From the NCBI GenBank assembly GCA_964507185.1, contig CAZDOY010000004.1, forward strand, positions 61,240 to 125,239: a stretch of DNA of 64,000 bases. The letters run 5' to 3'. The position numbers were made by a program, and so were the translations under genes. Numbering within the stretch: position 1 is the first letter of the stretch; the number at the start of each line of letters is the position of its first letter. Shown in pieces: positions 45,301 through 54,249 of this stretch. Below the pieces are notes generated by a model. The model made no database searches. It saw only the letters and a list, made by a program, of their open reading frames with translations, and had not been told where the DNA came from. The DNA comes from CAVRTJ01 sp964507185 (lineage in GTDB: Bacteria > Acidobacteriota > UBA4820 > DSQY01).

Positions 45301-46449
45301 TCAGTAGTCCTCGAGCTGCTTTTTATAACCCATGTAGTTTCTCACGAGTTCCTTCATGCTGTCACTTCCGAACTTCTCTCGCACAAACTCCGCGAGGCAC
45401 AGGGCCATGACGGATTCTCCGATCACGGCGGCCGCCGGAACGGCGCAGACGTCGGACCGCTCCTTCTGAGCGTTCCCCGGAGCCTTTGTCGCAAGATCCA
45501 CCGAGGGCAACGGGCGCATCAGGGTCGAGAGAGGCTTCAGGTAGGCGGAAATCGTCAGGGGCTCCCCGTTGGTGATGCCGCCCTCGACGCCGCCGGCCCG
45601 GTTGGTTTCCCTGAAGAACCCCCTCTCCTGGCTATAGTAGATGGCGTCCTGGGCCCGGGACCCGGGGAGGGAGCTGACCGCGACGCCATCGCCTACGGCC
45701 ACGGCCTTAACCGATGGGATGGCCATGAAATGCTGGGCGAGCCTACCGTCGATCCGGCGGTCCCATTGCACGTGAGATCCCAAACCCGCCGGGACCCCGA
45801 ACGCCCGCACCACTATTCGTCCACCCAGTGTGTCGCCGTTTCTACCGGCCTCCTTGACCGCCTCCCGCGCACGAAGGGTGGCTTCTTCGTCGAACATCGG
45901 CATGTCCGGATCGAGGCAGGCGAAGGCCTCCGGACTGGGAGGAGGAGGCGACTCGACGGGGCCCAGGGCAGTCACACAACTCGCTATGTTTATGTCGAGC
46001 TCTCTCAGCAGTCGGAGGGCAACCGCGCCTGCAGCAACCTTCGCGGCCGTCTCGCGAGCGCTGGCCCTTTCCAGGATATCCCGTGCATCCCGCCGATCGT
46101 ACTTCAGGGCACCCGCCAGGTCGGCATGCCCCGGACGAGGCAGGTGTACGGCCCGTTCAGGCTCACTCTCCGTGGCGGCCAGGTTCATGACTTCTTTCCA
46201 GTTCTTATGGTCTTTGTTAGTAATCTGAAGCGTTATGGGACTCCCCAGGGTTTCCCCGAAGCGAACGCCCGATAGAATGGCCACCCGGTCGCTCTCGATG
46301 TACTGGCGCGCCCCGCGTCCGAAGCCCTTCTGCCGACGGAAAAGATGCTCGTCCACGTGGGCTGGCTCCAGCTGCAATCCCGCCGGGCAACCTTCAACGA
46401 TGACGGTCAATGCCGGGCCGTGAGATTCACCGGCTGTGGAGAAACGCAT
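45301..46449 (-). CDS. aroC: Chorismate synthase
   Basis: 382 residues from ATG 46449 with AGGAGGTGCC upstream. It makes chorismate from EPSP using reduced FMN. FSTAGESHGPALTVIVEGCPAG is the N-terminal signature; RRQKGFGRGARQYIESDRV, the HADLAGALKYDRRDARDILERASARETAAK block, and the C-terminal GGVEGGITNGEPL segment are standard. Length matches. Last base of the stop is adjacent to the next gene, so it belongs to the aroC-kinase-ligA-acc array. Confidence 0.97.
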   Translation of the reverse strand: MRFSTAGESHGPALTVIVEGCPAGLQLEPAHVDEHLFRRQKGFGRGARQYIESDRVAILSGVRFGETLGSPITLQITNKDHKNWKEVMNLAATESEPERAVHLPRPGHADLAGALKYDRRDARDILERASARETAAKVAAGAVALRLLRELDINIASCVTALGPVESPPPPSPEAFACLDPDMPMFDEEATLRAREAVKEAGRNGDTLGGRIVVRAFGVPAGLGSHVQWDRRIDGRLAQHFMAIPSVKAVAVGDGVAVSSLPGSRAQDAIYYSQERGFFRETNRAGGVEGGITNGEPLTISAYLKPLSTLMRPLPSVDLATKAPGNAQKERSDVCAVPAAAVIGESVMALCLAEFVREKFGSDSMKELVRNYMGYKKQLEDY

Positions 46450-46502
46450 GGCACCTCCTCATCTCGTTTTCCATTCTAGAACATTCTTTGCAAGGATTTC
46501 CC

Positions 46503-47402
46503 CTAGGCAAATGGAACGGGCAGGAAACTCACGATGAAGATCACGACGGAAAGGATTCCAAGCGTCCTTTGCCACGCCGAAAGAGGCGGCCGGTCGTCCA
46601 TGCAGGGCGGGTGCCTCAAGCCGAGGACGAAGAAGATGAGCGCTACCCAGAGCAGCCATTGCGGGTGAAACACCGCGAAAAAGAGGAAGAGAACACCCAG
46701 GGCGATGCTGATTATCCGGTGCCTGTTCCCCGCGAAGGCATAAAGAACATGGCCTCCGTCCAACTGGCCTATGGGCAGCAGATTGAGTCCTTGGACGAAG
46801 AATCCAATCCACGCGGCCAGCAGAACGGGATTGCTGAAGAAAGTGATCGTGTGCGACCATCGATCCGTGAAAATTCCTCGCATGAACCAGTACGCCAGCG
46901 GCAGGTGGACGTTTACACCCAGATCCGTGGGCATTCGCAATCCGGCGATGCCCATGGAAAAGCCTGCCAGCGCCACCAGGATGCTCGCTCCGAATCCCCA
47001 GAATGGACCGTTCGCCCCCACCTCCATAAGCGCGCCCCTCGTGGGAATGGCCCCTTTCAGGCGAATGAAGGCGCCAAAGGTCCCGAGCGAGATGAATGGA
47101 GGCCCAGGCAGGAAGTACGGCCACGTCACCCGGATGCCGTAGCGCCTTGCGGTCATGAAGTGTCCCATCTCGTGGATGCCGAGAATAAAGAGAAGGGGCA
47201 CGGCGAAAGGCGCCCCGAGAAGCAAGAGCGCGGGCCGTCGCATCATGAGCCCCACGTGGGCGAACATTCCAAGGTCCGCGAATCTCGAGAGAAAGGTGGT
47301 TCCCGCAAAGAGCGTACTGATAACCGTTACGGCAAGGAGAATCCCATGGCGCAACCGCCATGGTTCCGGCTTCTTCTCAGTAGTGTAGTAGTACTCGGCC
47401 AC
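46503..47402 (-). CDS. Site-2-protease-family (M50) membrane metalloprotease
   Basis: 299 residues from GTG 47402, with a weak ribosome site; it follows the HU-like gene by three bases and may rely on coupling. Six or so membrane helices. Zinc site: HEMGH in helix ILGIHEMGHFMTARR, with the third ligand Asp in NLLPIGQLDGGH. No PDZ domain is present, so it resembles the short archaeal/cyanobacterial-type M50 group that cleaves substrates in the membrane. Substrate not known. The next gene down is aroC. Confidence 0.9.
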   Translation of the reverse strand: MAEYYYTTEKKPEPWRLRHGILLAVTVISTLFAGTTFLSRFADLGMFAHVGLMMRRPALLLLGAPFAVPLLFILGIHEMGHFMTARRYGIRVTWPYFLPGPPFISLGTFGAFIRLKGAIPTRGALMEVGANGPFWGFGASILVALAGFSMGIAGLRMPTDLGVNVHLPLAYWFMRGIFTDRWSHTITFFSNPVLLAAWIGFFVQGLNLLPIGQLDGGHVLYAFAGNRHRIISIALGVLFLFFAVFHPQWLLWVALIFFVLGLRHPPCMDDRPPLSAWQRTLGILSVVIFIVSFLPVPFA

Positions 47403-47405
47403 GTC

Positions 47406-47669
47406 TCAGTCGAAGAAGTGGCTGGAAGGTTTGAACTTGATCGTTTTGCCGGGCGGGATCTGAACGGATTCGCCCGTCTTGAGATTCCGACCGACCCCTC
47501 GCTTGCGCTCCTTCACGCTGAACACGCCGAACCCCCTGAATTCGACCCTCTCGCCATTCTCAAGGGCACCTCTTATGGCCTCGAAGACCATGTCCACGGA
47601 GTCCTGGGCCTTCAGTCGGGGAAGGTTGGCCACTTTAGATACTTTCGCCACGATGTCAGCCTTGATCAT
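47406..47669 (-). CDS. HU/IHF-family DNA-bending protein
   Basis: 87 residues from ATG 47669 (GGAGGAGAGAGGC upstream). One helical dimerisation region and the beta arm (FRGFGVFSVKERKRGVGRNLKTGE), ending in PPGKTIKFKPSS. The arm has Pro-like tip residues (VQIPPGK) as in IHF-beta-type proteins. It probably dimerises with the ihfA product at 52692 (inference). First gene of a unit with the M50 protease. Confidence 0.92.
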   Translation of the reverse strand: MIKADIVAKVSKVANLPRLKAQDSVDMVFEAIRGALENGERVEFRGFGVFSVKERKRGVGRNLKTGESVQIPPGKTIKFKPSSHFFD

Positions 47670-47962
47670 GCCTCTCTCCTCCACACCTAAATGGGGGTTG
47701 TTTCGCAGAGCACCGGCCCGGGGCCGGCCTCCTTCTTATCGTCACACCGTTGCACGATGCACGGCAGTTTTCCGGCCGCTGGTTTCCTTGCTCCTTCTCC
47801 TTGTTACCCCATCATGCGAGGCGGGTCCGGCTCCCCGCACCGGGTACGATGGGTGCTCCTTGGGTGCTCCTGGGGACTTGATACGGCATTCTCACGCGCG
47901 ATGGAAAAACCACGCTTCCATGAAGCTGGAACGCCGGGCACGGATAAAGGACATACCAGCCG

Positions 47963-48304
47963 TCATTTGAAGGACTTAACGCCCTCTTCGAGGGACTCGT
48001 AGCACTCGAAAACCGCGGCAAGCTGCGTGATGTCCAAGAGATCGTGAATCTTCTTGGTCAGGTTGATAAGTTTCAAGGTTGCGCCCTGGTGCCGGGCCGT
48101 CGTATAGGCGGCAACCAGTTCGCCGAGACCCGTCGAGTCCATGAAGGGAACTTCGCCCACGTCGATCAGAATCTCCTTCTTGCCCTGGTCGAGGAGGTCC
48201 TTGATGAGGGAGCGCATGGTCACGTCCCCGCTGCCCATGGTGATGGCACCCTTCAACTGCAAGACGGTCACGCCGTCTTTCTCGTAGACTTGCTTGCTCG
48301 TCAT
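47963..48304 (-). CDS. STAS-domain anti-sigma-factor antagonist
   Basis: 113 residues; ATG 48304 has AAGGAG five bases upstream. A single STAS fold with the conserved phosphorylatable Ser57 in FMDSTGLGELV, as in SpoIIAA/RsbV. ITMGSGD near residue 21 is shared with the second STAS protein at the right window edge. Its neighbour is an RsbW-like kinase and, further up, a PP2C phosphatase. The three form a partner-switching set: kinase phosphorylates the Ser, phosphatase removes it. The sigma factor or other target is not in this window. Confidence 0.94.
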   Translation of the reverse strand: MTSKQVYEKDGVTVLQLKGAITMGSGDVTMRSLIKDLLDQGKKEILIDVGEVPFMDSTGLGELVAAYTTARHQGATLKLINLTKKIHDLLDITQLAAVFECYESLEEGVKSFK

Positions 48305-48306
48305 AT

Positions 48307-48768
48307 TCACTCCTTCTTGCTCTTCTTATCGTCGAGAGAAACGGTCATTACGATTCCGAAACGCCCAGATGCGTCCTTCGCGAATTCCAAATCGTCCGTA
48401 AACTGGCGGATGAGAAAAATGCCCCGCCCATTCGGCTTGAACAGATTCTCCGGGCTGGTCGGATCTCTCAGAACATCCTGCGAGAAGCCTCCGCCCTCGT
48501 CCCATACCTTCATGACGAACGCTTTCGGCGAGGATTCCATCTCCACTTCGATCCACTTCGAGGCGTCGTTTCCGTTCCCGTGCAATACGGCGTTGTTGAC
48601 CGCTTCCCTCAGGGATAGAGCGATCCAGTCCAGACGCTCATCGGGAATCTCGATCTCGCGCGCAACCTGCGCGAGCACGGTGTGAAAAAGGTCCGTGTAG
48701 CGCAAGTGAGAGTGTACCCTGATGGACAGTTTCATTTCCTTCATGGTCGGTGCACGCAATTCCATCAT
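48307..48768 (-). CDS. RsbW-like anti-sigma serine kinase (GHKL ATPase)
   Basis: 153 residues from ATG 48768; a second ATG one codon later and others within the first 12 codons are possible. It is a HATPase_c_2 protein with N-box REAVNNAVLHGNG, G1 VWDEGGGF and G2 NGRGIFLIRQF. No dimerising histidine domain, so it is a serine kinase of the RsbW/SpoIIAB group, acting on the STAS protein whose gene begins three bases beyond. It likely binds and inhibits a partner when its antagonist is phosphorylated. Confidence 0.92.
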   Translation of the reverse strand: MMELRAPTMKEMKLSIRVHSHLRYTDLFHTVLAQVAREIEIPDERLDWIALSLREAVNNAVLHGNGNDASKWIEVEMESSPKAFVMKVWDEGGGFSQDVLRDPTSPENLFKPNGRGIFLIRQFTDDLEFAKDASGRFGIVMTVSLDDKKSKKE

Positions 48769-48949
48769 CCCTTCCGGGGACCTCTCAGGTCCATGCCCAG
48801 CGGCAGAGGCTCTCCAGACTTCTTCACGCCCGGTGCCCCCGGCCCGCCGTCATGCGCCAAGATCTGCGGGCGCTATCCACCGGCGGCTGACGAGCCGAAC
48901 CACTGGCCTTACACTAGAACTATAAGAGAAGAGACGGGAGTCGGTCAAT

Positions 48950-50704
48950 TCACTTCGCAACGACGACACGGTTTTTTCCCGTTTGCTTGGCGCTGTAGAG
49001 GGCCTCGTCCAGGCGACGCAGAAGACGCGGAATGTCCTGGTCACCGCGGATGGCGTCGGAATGAAGCAGGCCTATGGAGCAACCGATCGTGAGCCCTTCG
49101 GCCTCCTCCTTTGGAAGTGCCTTGCCGGCGAAACTCGCCCTGATGCGCTCCGCCTTTTCCACGGCCGCATCCTGCGGGCACCCGAGGAGCAGAACGATGA
49201 ACTCATCCCCGCCGTAACGCGCGGGCACGTCCTCGCCCCTTGATTCCGTGCGGAGCAGGTCGCCGATGCGGTGGATGACCTTGTCCCCCATCGCGTGTCC
49301 CAGGTGGTCGTTCACGGCTTTGAAGTCGTCGAGATCTATCATTAGCAGGGCGAAGGGCGCCCTGTGCCTGACCGAAAAGGAAAGCTCCTCTTCGAGCCTG
49401 TACAGAAAATAGGACCGGTTGTAGAGCCCGGAAACCGGATCCTGAATGGCCTGCAGGTGCAGAAAGCAGTTTTCAAGCCCCACGACCAGCGACTGAGCGC
49501 ACAGCTCCAGAAGCTCGCGCTTCTCATCGAGCGGAACGTTTTCCTGGTAGGAGTAGACCACTATTCCGCCGAAGGGCTCGCCCCCGTGAACCAGGGGAAG
49601 GCCGAAAACGGTGGGTGGGATCTTGAAAGGCGCCGTCTCCAGGGGCTGAAGAAACTCGTAGAGCCTCTCGCCCAGCCTGCGGCTGGGGTCGGAAAGGGGA
49701 AGCTGGTCGTATTGAAAACGCCTCTCCTCAGGCAGGTAGGTACTGCGGTTCTTCTCCCCCTCGACCTGGACGAGATAGATCGTCGTGGCGTAGCGCTGGT
49801 AGAAGATAACCCCGATGCCGTCCGCCGGGAGGGACTCCGCCAGCGCGCGCGTAAAGCTCACCACCATCGGCATCACGTCCAGATCCGACGCCGCCGCGGC
49901 CGAGGCTCTGCTGAGGATGGTGAGGTCCTCGACCCTGATCTTGAGTTCACTCTCCGTCCTGGTCAGAGTCGAAAAGAGATAGGTCGCCATAAGAATAAAG
50001 GCCGCGAACAGCGTGAACGGCACGAGTCCCATGCTGAAGGCGACGAGCGTGAGGAGGTACCCAAGAGTACAGATGACGAACGAGTAGGCCAGGTCCAGGG
50101 TGAATGCCTCCCGCCAGTAGATGCGCAGGTCGGCTTCCTTGAGCCACTCGTCCGGCATGAAGAAAATGTTGTTGCTCAAGAAGTACACCATGAAGGCAGT
50201 CAGGAGCGGGATGACGGCCGCGCGGCCTCCGATTGTGGTGGGGTTGCCTCCCGCCAGAACGAACGCAAGCCAGGCGAGGCCGAACCGAAGGAGCCTGTTG
50301 CCGGCCGTTCCAGCAAACTTCTGGAGGAGAAGGGCGCCCTGACCCTGCCCTTTGATCAGCCTGTGTGTCAAGTCGGCCGACGCCGAAAGAACCGCGATCA
50401 TAGCCCCAGCGAAAGGCGAGATCAGGAAGAAGGTCGACACGGCAAACGAGACATCAAAAGATACGAAATAACCGCTCGAACCCAGTGCGAACTTATAGAA
50501 TGTGGCGGCGCAGGACACCAGCAGAAGGGCCGCAAGCAGAGCCCACGGGCTCAGGAATCCCACATCGGGGAAGACGAACCGGCCGCCCGCGGAGAGAGCG
50601 TACGTCCCCTTTGGGCCTGCCGCGAACAGAACGCCCCAAAGAACGGCCCCCGCCAGTAATTGTAGGTAGTCGTATGCGGGATGGAATCTGTTCTTAGTCC
50701 ACAT
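48950..50704 (-). CDS. Membrane diguanylate cyclase with GAF-like domain
   Basis: 584 residues. Six to seven N-terminal helices (about 1-240, MASE-like), a GAF-like region about 260-410, and a GGDEF domain about 425-580. The active site is RYGGDEF (498-502), and an inhibitory site RGED lies exactly five residues upstream, so product feedback by c-di-GMP is expected. DPVSGLYNRSYF starts the catalytic domain. It is sandwiched between the PP2C phosphatase gene and the RsbW-like kinase, suggesting that c-di-GMP synthesis is tied to the switch. Confidence 0.94.
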   Translation of the reverse strand: MWTKNRFHPAYDYLQLLAGAVLWGVLFAAGPKGTYALSAGGRFVFPDVGFLSPWALLAALLLVSCAATFYKFALGSSGYFVSFDVSFAVSTFFLISPFAGAMIAVLSASADLTHRLIKGQGQGALLLQKFAGTAGNRLLRFGLAWLAFVLAGGNPTTIGGRAAVIPLLTAFMVYFLSNNIFFMPDEWLKEADLRIYWREAFTLDLAYSFVICTLGYLLTLVAFSMGLVPFTLFAAFILMATYLFSTLTRTESELKIRVEDLTILSRASAAAASDLDVMPMVVSFTRALAESLPADGIGVIFYQRYATTIYLVQVEGEKNRSTYLPEERRFQYDQLPLSDPSRRLGERLYEFLQPLETAPFKIPPTVFGLPLVHGGEPFGGIVVYSYQENVPLDEKRELLELCAQSLVVGLENCFLHLQAIQDPVSGLYNRSYFLYRLEEELSFSVRHRAPFALLMIDLDDFKAVNDHLGHAMGDKVIHRIGDLLRTESRGEDVPARYGGDEFIVLLLGCPQDAAVEKAERIRASFAGKALPKEEAEGLTIGCSIGLLHSDAIRGDQDIPRLLRRLDEALYSAKQTGKNRVVVAK

Positions 50705-50869
50705 CCGGGACAGGATACACTGTATCGCCCGCGCACGACAATACCAGGCGCTCGTGAGCTCAGAGAGCTACCTGCCCTGTACACATCGTTCACGGATCTG
50801 AGGAAGGCGCGCAACAGAACCTGACGTCCCTTGGGAATGCATGAGCGGCCCCGATCAATGGCGACCCGA

Positions 50870-52084
50870 TCAGTTCAGCCTGCGGACAAAGACGACCGTC
50901 CTGTCATCCACGTATCGTCCCTCGTCGGCATATCTGGCCACAGTCCCCAAAAGGCCGTCCACCATCTCCTTGGCGCTCATCCTGTCCAGATTCTCGCGTA
51001 CAAAGGCCTTAACGCGATCCTCGCCGAACTCCTCCTCGGCCGCATTCATGGCCTCCGTGATGCCGTCCGTGTACATGACAACCGCGTCTCCGGGCTCCAT
51101 CCTGAAGAAACCCCGCCTGTAGCTTGCGTCGGATGTCGGTCCGAGCACCATGCCGCCCTCTGACATCGGGTAGAAACGGTCCTTCTTGCGCCTGTAGTAG
51201 AAGGGGGGATTGTGGCCCGCGTTGGTGTATATGAAGTGGCCGTCCGGTTCCAGTTCGCCGTAGAAGAGGGAGACGTACCGCGACGTCAGCCGGGAGGCAT
51301 TGATGACGCGGTTGAGTTTCTCGAAGACCTTCACCATCTTTTGATCCTCGGAAATCCCCATTCTCATGCCCATCAGCACATCGCGCGCCTGAAGGGCCGC
51401 CGGAAGACCGTGCCCTGTCGCGTCACCAATCGCCAGGCCTAGAATCGTAGGGTTGATCCTGATGAAGTCATAGACGTCCCCCCCGACCAGTTCGGCGGGC
51501 TGCGACCGCCCGGCTATGTCGTAGCCGTCAAATGCCACGTCGCCGTCGGGAAGAAGCGAAAGTTGTATCTCCCGGCTCTGCAAGATGATCCCCTCGAGCC
51601 GCTCCTGCGCAAGCTTGAGGTTTATGGCGTGCCTGATGCTCGACAGCGCGAAGAGGATATCGTCCTCCTCCTGCTGGCGATCGTGCTGGATGGAGAATGC
51701 GATCAGGTGCTTGTTGCCCTTGCCTACCGTAATGGCAGCGAAGCGCTTAACGCCGAGTTGCTCTTCTATGTGCGGGTCTATCTCGGCGCTGTCAGGCCCC
51801 ATGTAAACGATGCCTTTCCTGCACACGACCTTGATGGGCCGGTACGTTATCGGGATCTCAAACCCGATCGGCGCAGTTCCGCTGGCCCCGAATTTCGATT
51901 CGAGCCTGTAGGCATTATCGTCCTCGTCCAGGGCGTAAAGCCGCGCCCCGGTAAAGCCGAAATCGTCGGCAAAATCCGAGAGAATCCGCTGAATTAGAAG
52001 CCCGATGGTCTGCGTGAGGCTTTGCTGGTGCTCGATCTCGCTGAGCTGCACCTCGAGTTTGCGGAATAGTGCGTGGTAGTTCAT
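50870..52084 (-). CDS. PP2C-type serine phosphatase with GAF domain (RsbU/SpoIIE-like)
   Basis: 404 residues from ATG 52084 (GGAAGGGG upstream); the frame extends to 52216 through the tRNA gene and is not coding there. N-terminal coiled start and GAF-like domain (about 25-170), then a coiled linker, then SpoIIE/PP2C (about 200-404) with metal-binding AELVGGDVYDF, GDATGHGLPAAL, and MYTDGITEAMNAAEEEFG, YVDDRTVVFVRR. It would dephosphorylate the STAS antagonist encoded downstream. First gene of the PP2C-GGDEF-RsbW-STAS unit. Confidence 0.94.
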   Translation of the reverse strand: MNYHALFRKLEVQLSEIEHQQSLTQTIGLLIQRILSDFADDFGFTGARLYALDEDDNAYRLESKFGASGTAPIGFEIPITYRPIKVVCRKGIVYMGPDSAEIDPHIEEQLGVKRFAAITVGKGNKHLIAFSIQHDRQQEEDDILFALSSIRHAINLKLAQERLEGIILQSREIQLSLLPDGDVAFDGYDIAGRSQPAELVGGDVYDFIRINPTILGLAIGDATGHGLPAALQARDVLMGMRMGISEDQKMVKVFEKLNRVINASRLTSRYVSLFYGELEPDGHFIYTNAGHNPPFYYRRKKDRFYPMSEGGMVLGPTSDASYRRGFFRMEPGDAVVMYTDGITEAMNAAEEEFGEDRVKAFVRENLDRMSAKEMVDGLLGTVARYADEGRYVDDRTVVFVRRLN

Positions 52085-52167
52085 CAGATACGCCCCTTCC
52101 TGCGGGGACCGCCCATCATACCAGTAAACCCAGGCCGCGGCCTGGGTTTTGGAATCCCGTGTTGTAA

Positions 52168-52244
52168 TGGTCGGGACGACTGGATTTGAACCAGCGACCC
52201 CTTGCACCCCAAGCAAGTGCGCTACCAGGCTGCGCCACGTCCCG
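52168..52244 (-). tRNA. tRNA-Pro (anticodon GGG)
   Basis: A complete cloverleaf on the minus strand: acceptor CGGGACG/CGTCCCG, D-arm with GGTAGCGC, anticodon stem CTTGC/GCAAG with loop TTGGGGT giving anticodon GGG, and T-arm GCTGG-TTCAAAT-CCAGT. The discriminator A is followed by a genome-encoded CCA (52170-52168). The anticodon decodes CCC and CCU. Confidence 0.97.
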
Positions 52245-52299
52245 ACCGATGGGCGATTCTAATCGCCCGGGGGCCAGGAGTTTATACCACATGGCGCAC

Positions 52300-52695
52300 T
52301 CAGCTGTCAAAAGGGGCAGGCCTGTCCAGGATGCTCTTGATCCTGAGCAACCCTTCTTTGAGTTTACCCAGCCTGGCGCCGGTGTCGGGGGTGACCTCCC
52401 TGGAAGAAAGGCCGGTGGCCAGATACTCTCGGGCCCCTTTTATCGTGAATTTTCTCTCGTAAAGGAGATCCCTTATTTGAAGGATGACCAGAATGTCACG
52501 TTTCTTGTAGAGCCGGTGCCCGGACTGCGTCTTGTTGGGACTCAGCTGTGGGAACTGCTTCTCCCAGAAGCGAAGCACGTGGGAGGGAATGTTGGTTATT
52601 TCGCATACCTCGCCTATCTTGTAATAGAGCTTCTGGGGAATATCGTCAGGCAGGGCAGGCGAAAAGACCTCGTCCTTTTTCTGTGCGTTTCTCAT
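52300..52695 (-). CDS. MerR-family transcriptional regulator
   Basis: 131 residues from ATG 52695. MerR helix-turn-helix with KLYYKIGEVCEITNIPSHVLRFWEKQFPQLSP, then the wing SGHRLYKKRDILVILQIRDLLYERKFTIKGAREYL. The C-terminal part is short, lacking a ligand-binding or cysteine metal site, as in the small MerR proteins linked to ihfA in deltaproteobacteria and others. Target unknown. It overlaps ihfA by ATGA. Confidence 0.93.
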   Translation of the reverse strand: MRNAQKKDEVFSPALPDDIPQKLYYKIGEVCEITNIPSHVLRFWEKQFPQLSPNKTQSGHRLYKKRDILVILQIRDLLYERKFTIKGAREYLATGLSSREVTPDTGARLGKLKEGLLRIKSILDRPAPFDS

Positions 52696-52970
52696 TTTTC
52701 TTTCTCACTGAACCACTTTCTAGACGGTATGAAGACGACCGTCTTATAACCCGGAATCTCGATCGTGTTGCCTTTTCCGAGGTCACGGCCTTTCCGGGCC
52801 TTTCGGTCAACAACCTTGAACGTGCCGAACCCGGATATCAACAGGCGCCCATCTTCGCATATGCCCTGAATCATGAGTTCGATAGCCTCGTCGACCACGG
52901 TGCGAGCCTGGGCGAAGGTCATGCCCCCATGGGCGAGGTATACCATTTTGGCCAGTTCATTTCGGGTCAT
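52692..52970 (-). CDS. ihfA: Integration host factor alpha-type protein
   Basis: 92 residues from ATG 52970. HU/IHF fold: MTRNELAKMVY, DEAIELMIQGICEDGRLLISGFGTFKVVDRKARKGRDL, and IEIPGYKTVVFIPSRKWF. The DNA-bending arm ends with a Pro (IPGYK), matching IHF rather than some HU. It has a consensus-like promoter just upstream and is followed by the merR gene and tRNA-Pro. Assignment as alpha subunit rests on synteny and is tentative. Confidence 0.88.
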   Translation of the reverse strand: MTRNELAKMVYLAHGGMTFAQARTVVDEAIELMIQGICEDGRLLISGFGTFKVVDRKARKGRDLGKGNTIEIPGYKTVVFIPSRKWFSEKEK

Positions 52971-52992
52971 GAAAACTCACCCTCTGCTACAA

Positions 52993-53021
52993 ATTATAGG
53001 ACACAACGATTTGAATTTCAA
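52993..53021 (-). promoter_or_regulatory. ihfA: sigma70-type promoter of ihfA-merR
   Basis: On the minus strand TTGAAA (53021-53016), 17 bases, TATAAT (52998-52993). The start point would be near 52986, with a leader of about 15 bases containing the GAGGGTGAG ribosome site. Confidence 0.88.
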
Positions 53022-53161
53022 GAACCATTTTCCCCAAGAGTACCATGCCGACATCTCCATTCTTCCATACCGCCCGGACGTCTTCGCAACGAGTGGATGT
53101 ACGGGAGATGAAACCGGCAGCGAGCGCTCCATATTTCACGCTTATTCATCCTGTCGCCGGC

Positions 53162-53950
53162 TCAGATGGGGACCGTGTGGTTCAAGGGTCCCCTGCCCTT
53201 CCCGATGGAGAAGGGATGCTGGACGGCCTTGCTGATGTACTTTTTGGCCCGATCCACGGCTTCCCCCAGAGCCATTCCTTTTACCAGCTGTGCCGCGATG
53301 ATCGCCGAGAATGTCCCGCCTATCCCGAGCGTGTTGTTCGTGACTACCCTCGGTGCGTCGAATACGTGGAAGTTGTTGCCGTCGAACCAGAGATCCATGG
53401 CTCGGGGACCGCCCTTTCCGATGGAGGTGATGATCACGTTTCTGCAGCCCATGTCGTATATGATCTTCGCGGCCTCCCTGGCCGCCTGTACGTCCTTAAT
53501 TCCCACGCCCGACAGGGCTTCGGCCTCCTCGCAGTCCGGGGTGGCCACCTGCGCCATGGGAAGGAGTCTCTCCTTGAGAACGGCAAGAGCCTCGGGCTCC
53601 AGAAGATTCTCGCCCGTGGATGCGTGGATCACGGGGTCTACGACCAGCATCTTTTCCAGTTCGAGGGCCCGGAGCAGGCTGGCCACGATTTTCGCGTTCG
53701 ACGCGTTGAGAAGAACGCCCACCTTCACGCCGTGGACGGCCATGTCGCTGGCCACGGCCTCGATCTGCTGGCCAACGATTTCCATGGAAACGGGCGTTAT
53801 CGACTGCACGCCCCGCGTGTTTTGTGCGGCTATTCCTGTCACCACGGCCGCCCCGTAAACACGAAAAGTGTGAAAGACCTTCAGGTCGACCGCCAGGCCG
53901 GAGGATCCCGATGAATCCATCAATGAGATCGCCATAACCGTTTTGTTCAT
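53162..53950 (-). CDS. thiD: ThiD-like hydroxymethylpyrimidine kinase, divergent
   Basis: 262 residues from ATG 53950, with GGAGG nine bases upstream. A ribokinase-fold protein: DSSGSSGLAVDLKVF (compare DSSGGAGIQADLKTF), AAVVTGIAAQNTRGVQSI, LLVVDPVI..STGENLL, and ATPDCEEAEALSG. The anion-hole motif, usually GTGC near residue 210, reads GIGG (209-212), and the Asp/His preceding it (usually DTHNTHGTGC) is replaced by an Asn-rich sequence. Activity on HMP-P is thus uncertain; it could use a related pyrimidine or pyridoxine-type substrate or be regulatory. It stands alone and far from thiE (39322). Confidence 0.7.
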   Translation of the reverse strand: MNKTVMAISLMDSSGSSGLAVDLKVFHTFRVYGAAVVTGIAAQNTRGVQSITPVSMEIVGQQIEAVASDMAVHGVKVGVLLNASNAKIVASLLRALELEKMLVVDPVIHASTGENLLEPEALAVLKERLLPMAQVATPDCEEAEALSGVGIKDVQAAREAAKIIYDMGCRNVIITSIGKGGPRAMDLWFDGNNFHVFDAPRVVTNNTLGIGGTFSAIIAAQLVKGMALGEAVDRAKKYISKAVQHPFSIGKGRGPLNHTVPI

Positions 53951-54249
53951 ATTTAAGAGCCTCCAAGGATAGTATACCTCATTCCCGCCTCCGCCTCTTC
54001 ATGCGCCCGCCCGAACCTTCTGAAGCCCTTGACACGCGGACATGCCGGGTGTAGCCTCGACCCGTTGCCTGTCCAATCCCTGCAGGAGGGAAGATGGAGG
54101 CTGAGCGAGGTGATCCTCGAAGCCATGGCCGTTCCCCGAAAAAGACAATAAGATGTTGGTGTAATCTATTGGTTTGCGGCCACATGTGCGCCGCGAGGAA
54201 AAGTTCGTTTCTTGCACCAGGTTTCTGAATGAAAGGAGGAAGTACCACA
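53951..54249. other. Divergent spacer between thiD-like and lipoprotein genes
   Basis: About 300 bases. On the minus strand TATACT at 53976-53971 may be the -10 for the thiD-like gene. On the plus strand no -35/-10 pair was convincing. No TPP aptamer (no CTGAGA-type core on the thiD strand) and no small gene were seen. Confidence 0.35.

Noticed and set aside
46410..47690. Plus-strand frame of 426 codons opposite the M50 protease
   Set aside because: Charged, repetitive composition and antisense to a gene with an intact metalloprotease motif.
47850..47875. Tandem 10-bp duplication GGGTGCTCCT
   Set aside because: Isolated and short; no associated feature.
49364..50659. Plus-strand frame of 431 codons opposite the GGDEF gene
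   Set aside because: Antisense shadow with Arg/Gly/Gln bias; the GGDEF protein is complete.
53951..54249. TPP riboswitch before the thiD-like gene
   Set aside because: No conserved aptamer core found on the minus strand.
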